From assembly GCA_012845835.1 (NCBI GenBank), contig JABAKD010000021.1, positions 8,784,006-8,848,005 on the forward strand: DNA of 64,000 nt, given 5' to 3'. Shown piece by piece: positions 19,612 to 28,766 of this stretch (positions within the stretch are counted from its first letter, which is position 1; each line of letters opens with the position of its first letter). This stretch comes from Undaria pinnatifida. Taxonomy: Eukaryota; Sar; Phaeophyceae; Laminariales; Alariaceae. The notes beneath the pieces are model-generated. The model did no database searches and was not told where the DNA came from. It worked only from the letters and a program-made list of their open reading frames with translations. The position numbers were made by a program, and so were the translations under genes.

Positions 19612-20595
19612 CTTCGTAAAAAAACTGGAAACAGTGCAGGTGACAGCAGCTAAAAAGATACTAGGATAACCAACTACGACGGCTAATACAGTATTAAGAG
19701 CAGAACTAGGAATGTACCCAATTAAAACAAACAAGAGACGTGAAGAAGTTGAAACGGCAATATAAAGTAAATAATGTGCCAGAAAAGAGGTTGCCAGCCA
19801 TCATAGCTGATAGGGCTGTACACGGGAGAAAATAACAGGGCGAGCTGGAATAAGATGGGATAACGTAGCCGAGAAAACATCGTAGCCGAGAAAACATCGT
19901 AGCCGAGAAAACAGGGAAGGATTAATGGGGAGACCAAGAAGAGATACTGTCTACAGAGAAGTTTGGCGGGTACAAGACAGAAGTAAAATAAATAATAGAA
20001 GTAAGGGAAAGGCAAGCGCTAAAAAATGAGGTGAAAGAGGAGAAGCACTTAGAGATATACGGGGGGTTGAGGGAAGATATTGGAATGAAAACGTATCTGC
20101 ACGGCCCAATGGACTATGCGAAGAAGCTGAAACTGCGATTTCGTGTAGGGATCCTGGATCTACCAAAAACAAGAAAAATATATACCAGCAGTCGGAAGGA
20201 GGAGGACGTGGCTACAAATATGTGCTCGTGTGGCACAACAATAGAGAGTTGGACTCACAGAGTATGAGAATGTGAAATAAACAAGGAGGGACAGGATGCG
20301 TTAGAGGAGGAGATGAGGAAACTAGACGTATGTGACATGGAACAGTTTAGCAGACTAGAGAGCAGCGAGAAAATGATCGCAATCGTAGGAGGTAGATGGT
20401 GGCCGCAGACGGCGAAACAGGACGGGGACAGGATAAGCAAACAGTTTCTATGTAGTATAGACTATGGGAGAAGCGTAATGAGCGCCCAAATGTTGGAGGT
20501 GTCTATATTAGGAGTAGGAACGGTGCTTCGTCTCGAAAGGGATGCGTTGTCAATGGTCAAATGACTAAGGCAAGCAACAAATGAGTACCTCCTCC
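19612..20595 (+). mobile_element. LINE 3' fragment, copy 2
   Basis: This is the C-terminal end of a non-LTR retrotransposon ORF. Ordered pieces: KLETVQVTAAKKILG (19,620), TVLRAELGMYPIKTN (19,690), ITGRAGIRWDNVAEK-like residues (19,830), LRFRVGILDLPKTRKIY (20,130), the Cys-His knuckle NMCSCGTTIESWTHRV (20,220) and CDMEQFSRLESSEKMIA (20,330), then RWWPQTAKQDGDRIS. Frameshifts and a stop inside the knuckle show it is dead, and the block AGCCGAGAAAACATCGT is locally triplicated near 19,866-19,910. The RT core is missing by 5' truncation. The element ends CAACAAATGAGTACC followed by a C-rich tract. Confidence 0.85.
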
Positions 20596-23574
20596 CCCCC
20601 CCCCTGTGCTTGTTACGCCTCCTCCCGCTTATATGAAACCCCCAGATGTAACCCCGACAGAGTGAGCGTTGAGACGAGCCGGAGCGGTATGGCGGTATGG
20701 GAGATCGAATCACAGGCTACTCCGCCCCCCCTCCCCAATTCACATCTGACCATGCGATATGACCTCCTTCCCCTCCTCAGCTTTTTTTGCCTCGCTTTGC
20801 TTACATTAAGGCTGCTCCAAACCCCGACACAGCTTTGGAGATGGATCGGAGGCGAAGTACACGTGCCGCCTGGTAGTCGGCGAGGCCAGTCTTTCGAGCA
20901 TCCTCAGACAGTGCCGCATTGATCCGCGTAACGAACTCCCCGCTATCGTAATGTCTAGACCCCCCCCCCCCCCCCCCCAGCGTATAATCAACCATTACGA
21001 GTATAATCGCCCCCCTCCTCCCCCTTATGCCTCCCTGCGCTCATTCGAAACCCCATAGTTTGTGGTGCAAATCGGGTTTTGAAAGGCCTACTCGAGGTAG
21101 CATTCGTCGATTTTTTTTTTTCGTCCACTTGTCCTCTGAAGCTTCGAGCAGGAGTGGAGCGGCATGGGATATCGAATCACAGGCGCCCCCCCTTCCCCTC
21201 AGTACCACCCCCCCCCCCCCCCCCCCTCGGCTTTGGGCCCCCTTTCTTCCACATCCAGCGGTATGACAACCCCCCCCCCCCTCCCCCCCCCGCGCTTTTA
21301 TGTCCCCTTCCGCTAACATGTAAACCCCTGTACGTATGTATCCCCGACAAAGCTTCGAGACGGGGCGGAGCGGCAGGGGGGATCGGATCATAGGCGAGGT
21401 CCACGTGCCCCTAGAGGCCGCGCGGCTAGTCCCTCGTGCCTCCTCCGACAGCGCCTCCATAAGCGGGGGTAGCGCGCCCGCCTACCGGCTGAGGGGGGAC
21501 TGGGAGCTGCAGGGCATGATAGGGCCCCTCGGCGAGGCGGCCAGGGTGGGTGCAGACGTCATCGTGAAGGGTCCTCCGTCTCCCACTTCTGCTGCAGGAA
21601 GGCTTAGGAGGAGGAGAGAGTCCGTGGGGTGGTACGCGAGATGAGTCAGATCCCCCTGTTCATGGACGAGATATCTCCCTCTCCGTGTTGGAGCTGCTTC
21701 GCAATGGAAGGCTGGCGTGGGGAGGGGAGGGGGGGGGGGGGTGTTGTTAAGCGGGGTCCTCTGTCTCGTACTTCTTCTGCTGCTGCGGGTAGACTCGGGA
21801 GGAGGTAGGTAGTCCATCGGATGGTGCGCAAGATGAGATAGATCGCCCTGTTTATAGATGAGATCTCTGCCCCCCTCCCCCTGTCCATTTGATTGGAGTT
21901 GCTACGTGATAGAAGGCTGGGGTAGGGAGGGGTGTTGTCATGCGGGGTTTTCCGTCTCCTACTACTTCGGCTGCAGGTAGTCTTAGAAGGGGGAGGAAGA
22001 GGGAGTCTATCGTATGGTACGCTCGATGAGGCTTATCCTCTGTTTATGGATGAGATCCCCCTTCCCTGTCCATCGATTGGAGTTGCTTCGCAATGGAAGG
22101 CTGGAGTAGGGAGGGGCGACGGAGGAAGGTGTGAGCACACCATGCGGGGTCCTCCGTCTTCTGCTTATCCTGCTGCATGCTGGCTGAGGAGAAGCTGGAG
22201 GGAGTCTTTTGAGCTCGACGAGAACCACCCACCTCACGCCACTTAGCGCTAGGTGCAAGCAAATGTTCGCCTGGTCAGCGAGAACCCGACGTACCCCGTC
22301 CCCCGACTTTATAGGTCTAAAAACTGAGGCTATGCATGATGATGGAGCCTCCTCCCCCCCGCCCCGCGCACATCGATGAAAGTCCCCCCCCCCCCCTCCC
22401 GTCCATTGAGAGGAATTGCCTCGCTATGGGGAGGCTGGAGGGGGGGAAGGGGGTGCTTCAACGGGTATGGGAGTACGCCCGCCTGCCCTTTGAGGGGGGA
22501 CTGGGAGCTACAGGGGCATGGTAGGACCCCTCGGGAAAACGGCTAGCGTGGGTGCGGCTGTTGTCGCGGAGAGGTCCTCCGTCTCCTGCTTGTGCCGCGG
22601 GTACACATAGGAGATTGAGAGAGTCCTTCAGTTGGTAGACCACCCAAGATGAATCGATGGGAGTTGCCTGGCAATGGGAAGACTGGAGGGACGAGGAAGG
22701 AGAGAGAGTTCGTCAGATGGTAGACCACCCAAGATAAATCGATGGGAGTTGCCTGGCAATGGGAAGGCTGGAGGGATGAGGGAGGAGGGAGGTGGCGTAA
22801 AGAGGGAGGTTTCGCAGTCAATGAGGAGGTCCAGGAGCTAACTTGCTACGAAGTCGTTGTGTGTCGGGCGTGTGGGCCAAAGAGTTTTTGATGGCCTTGC
22901 TCTACCTGGGTTTGGCGAGGGAGGGCGGTCAGGCTCGATCAGACGAAAATGGGTAAATCGTCTGCCTAAACATACCGTTTGTTGTGTTGGAGGTCGGTGG
23001 TAAGAACCGCTCGGCGAGACTGCTAGGGTGGGTGCGGGTGCGATCGTGAACGCTCCTTGGTATCCTACTTCTGCTCCGTGCAGGCGGACGAGGGGGTTGA
23101 GGAGGCGGAGGAGGGGCTCCGTCGGATGGCATGCTCGATGACTGTAGTTGAAAATCGAGTATATATAGAAGAAGGGAGTACTCGTAGTAGGTTGTGCTGT
23201 GCATCTTTTCTAGTCTACTTTTCCCTCACATGACTCGATCGGAGCTTGCCTAGCATTGGGAAGGGGGGGAGGAGCGGGGGAGAGGGGAGAAGAGGGTTTC
23301 CCAAGAGCATGCATAGCCGTAGTCTTGAGGGGGGGTGCGTGCGAGGAGAGTAGAGGGTAAGGTTCTCCGTCTCGTGCTTCTGCAGCGGGCAGGCTCAGAA
23401 AAGAGGTGTGAGCTGCTACACAAGATGAGCCCCCCCCCCCCCCCCCCCCGTGCCTTCCCCCGTACATCAGATGAGCCCCCCCCCCCCCCTCCCCCCTTCC
23501 CCCGTACATTAATGACACCCCTACATGACGCGTCGTAGCGCTCTTGTTTTTTTTTTTTTTTTGTTATCAGAGCC

Positions 23575-23825
23575 ATCCCACGTTAGAGGTTGTTGGTCTT
23601 TTTGGAGCAACCGTTTCAAACATTTCTGACCGGTTGGGGGATCCTCAACGCGTGAAAGCATATCTGGGTTGTTAGTGCAGTGTGCATGATGCATGATGCA
23701 TGATACATGATGCCATCAACCGCACAGGAGTGTTGGCTGGGTTGAGCGATTGAGGGCCTTCGGAGCCGTGTTCCGGAACGAGATATTGAGCTAGCTCCTC
23801 CTGTCAGGAGCTCAGAAGAAGCTTG
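23575..23825 (-). mobile_element. MITE family J copy
   Basis: Read on the minus strand it starts near TTCTGAGCTCCTGACAGGAG, then GCTAGCTCAATATCTCG, and ends with GGTCAGAAATGTTTGAAACG-like sequence, in the order of 46,495-46,808. It is moderately diverged. Confidence 0.55.
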
Positions 23826-24374
23826 TGTTTCACACCCTCTAGGCCCCCCAAAACCCCTCCGTATACCAAGTCCAAGTAATATTAGGGTTCCCAGTTTTGA
23901 AGGCGTCAAGTCGATATCATCGGAACGTGCCGGTCTCGTTTTTTTGCAGTATTTTGTTGGTAGTATATCTAGACCACATTGGTTTGCCCGTCGGGCGCGG
24001 TATATTCATTTATTTGTTTCTCAACATGAGTGTTAGGGTGCGAGGTGTATGTATATGTTGAGCTCCTCATGTGAGGCAGTCTCCGAAAAACGTCGGCGTA
24101 TCCCTCACCCTAACCCTAACCTTATTATCGTGGGTTGCATGCTTTCTGTAGCGTGTTGGAGTTGCATCGAAGTGGGAAGGCTGTTGGAAGTGGGCTTCGA
24201 GGGGGGGGGGGGGGAGGGTACGAGGGTGGAAGGATATAGGGCATAAGGGCGGCCGAATCGCCCACTTCTGTTGCACAGATCTGTCTAGGCTTCTGAGAAG
24301 TTGGCAGTCCGTCGGATGGTATGCTCGATGAGTCTATCGGAGTTGTCTCGCAATGGGGAGGCTTGCCTTGGCCG

Positions 24375-24525
24375 GGGGGCGGGGGGTAATCATTATATAA
24401 TGCACGATTGTGGTCGTAAGACCATACGCCATCGCATTCCTGCAATACAGCGACGGCGCACGTTGCGTGTTCACCGACTAGGAAGATATTGCTTGCACCA
24501 AGCGCGAAGCGCCGTTTTGGGGGAA
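24375..24525 (-). mobile_element. Family G 3' fragment
   Basis: The minus strand carries GGCGCTTCGCGCTTGGTGCA, a CTTCCTAGTCGGTGAACACG segment and a 3' end at TGCATTATATAATGATTA followed by CCCCCCGCC. Orientation is opposite to the 9-18 kb copies, matching the G-rich polarity of this zone. Confidence 0.65.
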
Positions 24526-24804
24526 GGGGGTGCCTCATATGGTATGGCCGGAGGGAAAGGGTAAAGCCGGGGGAGGGGTGGGAGAGGGGGCGTCACGTAC
24601 CTGGGAGGCTAAGGAGAAACGGAAGGAGTCCGTCAGGGGTACAGTACAGCACGCCCGATGAAACACGTGTGACCGAATCGAGTTTCGAAGGCTAATGTCG
24701 GGCGTATAATTTGTTGTGCGGCAGTTTTGTTTGTCTATATGCTACCCTCACACTCTCCGTGTCGAAGTTGCCTCGTTTTGGCTGAGCAAGGCCGGAGGGG
24801 AGAG

Positions 24805-25085
24805 GGACGCGTGCTACGATAGAGGCATCGGTTTTCGTCTGAAATGATTTCTGAATAACGGGGCTCCTTAGCCTAAGCGTTAACCTTGACCCAGAATCGT
24901 CGGAAATACGCCATTTTTTTTTTTCAGGATTCTCGTCGTGTACCTAGGCAAATTGGATTTTCATTCGGTCCACCAGCAGAATTATTGTTCTCCAAATCAG
25001 TTTTTGGGATATAGGTGTTAAGCTCCCATATTGAGGAGTGGAATTAGAAAATATGTGGTGCACCTCTATCATTGCATGCGTCGAC
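24805..25085 (-). mobile_element. MITE family B copy
   Basis: Terminal inverted repeats GACGCGTGCTACGATAGAGG (left) and GGTGCACCTCTATCATTGCA (right) bound about 280 bp. The interior has TCGTCTGAAATGATTTCTGA, CCAGAATCGTCGGAAATACG, TCTCGTCGTGTACCTAGG and AAATCAGTTTTTGGGA, the reverse of the family-B order at 13,541. Confidence 0.85.
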
Positions 25086-25165
25086 TGCAAAGGGGAGAGA
25101 AGGGGAGAGGAGGGGAGAGGAGGGGAGAGGAGGGGAGAGGAGGGGAGAGGAGGGGAGAGGAGGTG
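25086..25165. repeat. 10-11 bp minisatellite, AGGGGAGAGG
   Basis: Seven to eight nearly perfect copies of AGGGGAGAGG lie directly after the right end of the preceding MITE. Confidence 0.9.
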
Positions 25166-25489
25166 TCGAGAGGTGGTGGGTAAGGGAAAGGTTTCATAGG
25201 CTTGGGGGCCTTGAGAAAAGGAGGAAGTTCGCCGGGTGGGAGGTATACCCTTGATGATGAGCACCGTTTTAACACTTGAACTGTTGAGGCCAGAGATGGG
25301 GGGGGGGGACGCGCGTGCGTCTCTGTTCCTATCGAAAACTATTTACCGGGTGCAGGTATTTGCCACACCGCAATACAAATGTGGTATCATGTCTTAAAGT
25401 GCCGTAGGTATTGTGATGTTTAAGATTTAGTTCGAAGGCCGGGGTAGGGGGGAAATGTCGACATGTTGATGCTTTTGGTTGTCTGTCTC
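25166..25489. other. No gene seen
   Basis: Mixed sequence with a G run at 25,299-25,308. No family was recognised. Confidence 0.4.
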
Positions 25490-26286
25490 CTATTGTTAAA
25501 TTAATAGGTGGGGGACACAGAGTGCCCCCTGCAGGTCTGCCAATTGGGTAGGTCCTCGGAGTACTCACTTTCGTTCCTTCGTAGAGATGTAGCTTTATTC
25601 GTTTCCACCAGAGCCCGGGATAGCTTCTGAGATCGGAGGCGCGTGCCTCCGATCTAATTCCTAACTTCCCCGAATATAAACCGCCAACCTTATCATACGA
25701 AACCCATCCAAATGATCTCAAATTCGGATACCTACAGGCCTTTCGAGGCCGTATCTTAACACTAGCCCACCCTGATGAGTCGCATATGCAGAAATATGGG
25801 AGATTCGGGGAAACTCCGGTTCTACGAACTAGACCATGAGTCGAAGATGCGGCTCCTCAAACCCCACTCCCACACCTCTAACCGTCTGGCTATGGAGCCA
25901 GGAACACGCGAAGAAAAGCAGTAGAAAGAAAAGCAGACCCTACAGCAAGGCAATAGTCACCCATCAAAAACCTGCCGCATGCCGCCACTTTTCTGTCCTG
26001 CCGTCGACGCCACTTGTTAAATTAATAGGTGGGGGACACAGAGTGCCCCCTGCAGGTCTGCCAATTGGGTAGGTCCTCGGAGTACTCACTTTCGTTCCTT
26101 CGTAGAGATGTAGCTTTATTCGTTTCCACCAGAGCCCGGGATAGCTTCTGAGATCGGAGGCGCGTGCCTCCGATCTAATTCCTAACTTCCCCGAATATAA
26201 ACCGCCAACCTTATCATACGAAACCCATCCAAATGATCTCAAATTCGGATACCTACAGGCCTTTCGAGGCCGTATCTTAACACTAT
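25490..26286 (-). mobile_element. TRIM-type miniature LTR element with identical 268-bp LTRs
   Basis: Two direct repeats, 25,494-25,761 and 26,015-26,282, are identical by eye over 268 bases. Each starts TGTTAA and ends TTAACA, and they are flanked by the 4-bp target duplication CTAT (25,490-25,493 and 26,283-26,286). The 253-bp interior has no coding capacity. Orientation is judged minus: on that strand the interior opens, two bases after the LTR, with TGGCGTCGACGGCAGGAC, a candidate primer-binding site, and closes with a G-rich AGGGTGGG stretch. Each LTR contains a perfect 11-bp hairpin, GATCGGAGGC/GCCTCCGATC. It looks whole for a TRIM, and identical LTRs imply a very recent insertion mobilised in trans. 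Confidence 0.9.
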
Positions 26287-26790
26287 GGAAAGAGGCTTGA
26301 AAATATGATTCTGATTAATGGTTGAAAAACAGCCTTGTCTTGTTCAATCGAGCAGAAGATGATGTCGTACGTTATTATGGAAATGTGGTGCTTGTTGTGC
26401 GATCGAAGTGCGCAAGAGAGCAGCAGGGGTAGGAGATAGCGGGGAGAGTGATCTTGAGGGCGACAGCTTCCTTGGTCGATCCTCCTGATAGGTTGGACAC
26501 AACCACAATACGTAGACGTGATGGCCCTATTTAAACACGATCCGGTTCTTGTAGAGTATACCCATCAACGCTAGCGTCTGCTGTATGTTCCAACAGAAGG
26601 AAGAAACCAGATCGGGGGGGTGGGGGGGTGGGGGGACAGAGAGGGAGGGGGGGGGGTTAAATTACAGGCCTTGTAGGAAGCTCAGGAGAAGAAAATGGTT
26701 AATCAGAGGTCATACGGAACAGTCGTTGAGACCCACTGGAATGCCCCCAGAGCTGCACCACGGTGGGGGGGAAGGGGAGGAGGGGGTACA
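26287..26790. other. No gene seen; G runs
   Basis: Mixed DNA with GGGGGGTGGGG-type runs at 26,616-26,660 and 26,764-26,788. No coding signal. Confidence 0.4.
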
Positions 26791-26795
26791 TTTAT

Positions 26796-27090
26796 TTGGA
26801 CCTCCAGACATGCCAACATCCCGGTTGGAACACCCTCGAGCCATGCCACTGTAGGGAGTTCGATACCCGCTACTGTCGAGGTGCACCATGCATCAATTAT
26901 TTTTTGAGGCTTCAAGGCCACCCTAGGGGGGTCACTTTTGGGGGAGACTTTTGTTGCAGTGGCTCGAGGGGGGTCGCTCGCGCGCGCGAGTGACGCCCCC
27001 CCGTACCCATGCGGTCTTGTTACAAGTAGCTTCTTTTGTGCTGTTTTAATTTTTTGCTGTATGGGGTCCGCCATGAAATATGGTCATTCA
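26796..27090 (+). repeat. Family K repeat, copy 1
   Basis: Paired with 28,262-28,475: CTCCAGACATGCCAACATCC, CCGGTTGGAACACCC, GGGGGGTCACTTTT, GGGGGTCGCTCGCGCGCGCG, TGCGGTCTTGTTACAAG and GGGTCCGCCAT follow in the same order. The CTCGCGCGAGTGA palindrome is shared with family D. No coding capacity. Confidence 0.7.
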
Positions 27091-27224
27091 CGCCGGCGCC
27101 CAAAACACAAACTCGTCGCGCTAAACATTTTTTTGTCCGGTGAGGTTGTACAGAAGGCACTCGTTGGAGTGCCTCAACACCGACGGTGAAAACGCGGGTA
27201 TCTCCCCCAACGCGGGCTACAATA

Positions 27225-27535
27225 TAGAGGGAGGTAGCACTTTTCGTGTGAAATGTTTTCTGAATGACGTGTGAAATGTTTTCTCCATAACCCCAAATCG
27301 TCGGAAATTTGCCATTTTTCTTGTTTTTTGCATGATTCTCGCCGTGTAGTCTATCCCCAGGCCTTCTGGTTTCTTTTGTCATCCGGACGGTACGATAGCA
27401 GTAGTTTTGGTTTTTCGACAAATCAGTTCCGGGGAGAGGTATCTTTGAGCTCCCAACTTTGAGGAATGCCTCCTCAGAAAAAAAGTGGCGCACCTCCACC
27501 GTAGCTACCGTAGCTATCGTAGCACGCGTCCCCCC
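27225..27535 (-). mobile_element. MITE family B copy
   Basis: Left end GGCTACAATATAGAGGGAGG, right end CTATCGTAGCACGCGTCC with a local triplication of the CCGTAGCTA word. Interior: GTGAAATGTTTTCTGAATGA (partly duplicated), AAATCGTCGGAAATTTGCC and CAAATCAGTTCCGGGGAGAG. Confidence 0.75.
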
Positions 27536-27589
27536 TACAGGGTTAGCCTTTGTCAAGCTATTGAGGGGCGCTCTCTATATGCCTCGCCC

Positions 27590-27790
27590 CACAGAATGAG
27601 AAGCCGATTTGGAGCAAAAAAACAAAAGGAGGAAAGTGTGACCCCCGGCGAAAAAACAAAAATTCATGGCCTATGTATGTTGACTATATAGAAACCAATT
27701 AATTCCGAAGGACAAGAATAATATTTTGACCATTTTAGGTCAAGGAGCCCCGTTTTAACTCCCCCCCCCCAAAAAAAAAAAATGCTACGT
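27590..27790 (+). mobile_element. Partial MITE family B copy
   Basis: CGATTTGGAGCAAAAAAACA, AAAATTCATGGCCTATG and TTGACCATTTTAGGTCAAGG plus AGCCCCGTTTTA match the right two thirds of family B. The left end is missing. Confidence 0.5.
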
Positions 27791-27849
27791 GACAGTAGAT
27801 CATATAGATCATGTACATGCAGAGAGTTTCTTTTTGGAGCTCAATTGTT

Positions 27850-28175
27850 TTGAGATCCTGTGTGCAGGATCTGTGTACATGGAGTCCAGATCCAACCCTG
27901 GAAATATGGCATGCCATGTGCTACATATAGATCGTGCAGATCGTACGGCTCCCGCCCGGCAACATGTGAGCTATCTAGACCATGCAGATCTTCCTTGAAA
28001 GGTCGATATCATCTAGACCATCTGCAGCAGACCCTGTCATCCGGCGCCGTGATGAGATGCTGTATAGAATTTGTATATCAAGAACGCAGATCCAACCTTG
28101 GAAACATGTGCTAGATAGATTATACCACAGGTAGGTGCAGATCGTACGGCTCCCACCCGAAAACATGAGCTAACA
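27850..28175. repeat. ~215 bp tandem duplication
   Basis: 27,880-27,980 and 28,085-28,175 share CAGATCCAACC-TGGAAA, CATGTGCTA-ATAGAT, GTGCAGATCGTACGGCTCCC and ACATGAGCTA in order. Short TAGACCATGCAGATC words recur between them. Confidence 0.7.
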
Positions 28176-28261
28176 CTGCGTAGAAGTACTTCATGGCTAT
28201 TGAGGTACCTCCAACGTAGCAAGCGTCCTCTGCGGTTTGCCCCCCCCCCCAAATCGGCCCC

Positions 28262-28475
28262 CCCGGGGGTACTTCTGTACTCCAGACAAGCTGACATACC
28301 GGTTGGAACACCCCATGGGCACCTGACGAGGCAGGGGGGTCACTTTTTGGGCCTCTTTTTTCGGCGGGTCGGGGTCCCTCGCGCGAGTGACTCCCCCCTG
28401 TTCCTCTCTCTGCGGTCTTTTGGGTTTGCTGTTTTTTTTGGCGATATGACACCGCCATACGATGGAGTGATCCGA
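28262..28475 (+). repeat. Family K repeat, copy 2
   Basis: Second copy of the 26,796-27,090 repeat, starting TACTCCAGACAAGCTGACAT and running through GGTCGGGGTCCCTCGCGCGA to GGCGATATGACACCGCCA. It is preceded by a C tract (28,240-28,250). Confidence 0.7.
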
Positions 28476-28766
28476 ACAGCTACACTTCACACCCAAAATA
28501 AATCGACTCAACAACAAAATCATGCAGTCAGAGGTAGGGAGCCATTTCCTGCTCGAGCGGCCCTAATCTGGCGATCAAGGAGGGTACCCTCACGCTCGCT
28601 ACACTCGCCCAGCCTTGGTGTTGCGGTAGGGGAGCTTCCTCTTTTTTGGCCCAGAGAAGCATCTCCTGCACCATACGCTGACTCCACGAGCCCCGGGCCG
28701 ATCAGCAATCAACCGATAGGGGTTTCCACATTCCGCACCTTGCGAGGCGGTATTTACTACTACTGG
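28476..28766. other. No gene seen
   Basis: Unrecognised unique sequence between the K repeat and the LTR element. Confidence 0.4.

Larger units (their letters stand above)
17145..21400 (+). repeat. Head-to-tail array of family H units separated by poly(C)
   Basis: About ten units share CCTCCCTCCGCT, then 20-40 bases later CTTCGAGACGGAGCGGAGCG and GGGGAGATCGAATCATAGGC, then a C-rich tract. Clear units end near 17,240, 18,850, 19,350, 19,530, 20,715, 21,185 and 21,395. All point the same way. Other elements (family G at 17,583 and 18,478, MITE B at 17,795, LINE at 19,612) are interspersed, also plus-oriented. The array looks like serial insertion of truncated units into one another's C tracts. 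Confidence 0.65.
21401..24800 (-). repeat. Array of G-rich ~190 bp units (family I)
   Basis: The phrase GGAGTTGCTTCGCAATGG and variants recur at about 21,690, 21,894, 22,078, 22,408, 22,661, 22,745, 23,240, 24,160 and 24,340, usually preceded by CCATCGATT-type sequence and followed by AAGGCTGGAGTAGGGAGGGG. Between them sit GGGTCCTCCGTCTCCTACTT and GTCCGTCGGATGGTACGCG blocks. Poly(G) here contrasts with poly(C) to the left, suggesting the units lie in the opposite orientation. One longer frame (21,380-21,644) is repeated loosely at 22,470-22,640, so part of the unit may once have been coding. Confidence 0.6.

Noticed and set aside
18040-21300. Poly(C) tracts as assembly or sequencing artefacts
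   Set aside because: Partly plausible for exact lengths, but the tracts recur at fixed positions relative to repeat ends in many copies, so their presence is taken as real while lengths are not trusted.
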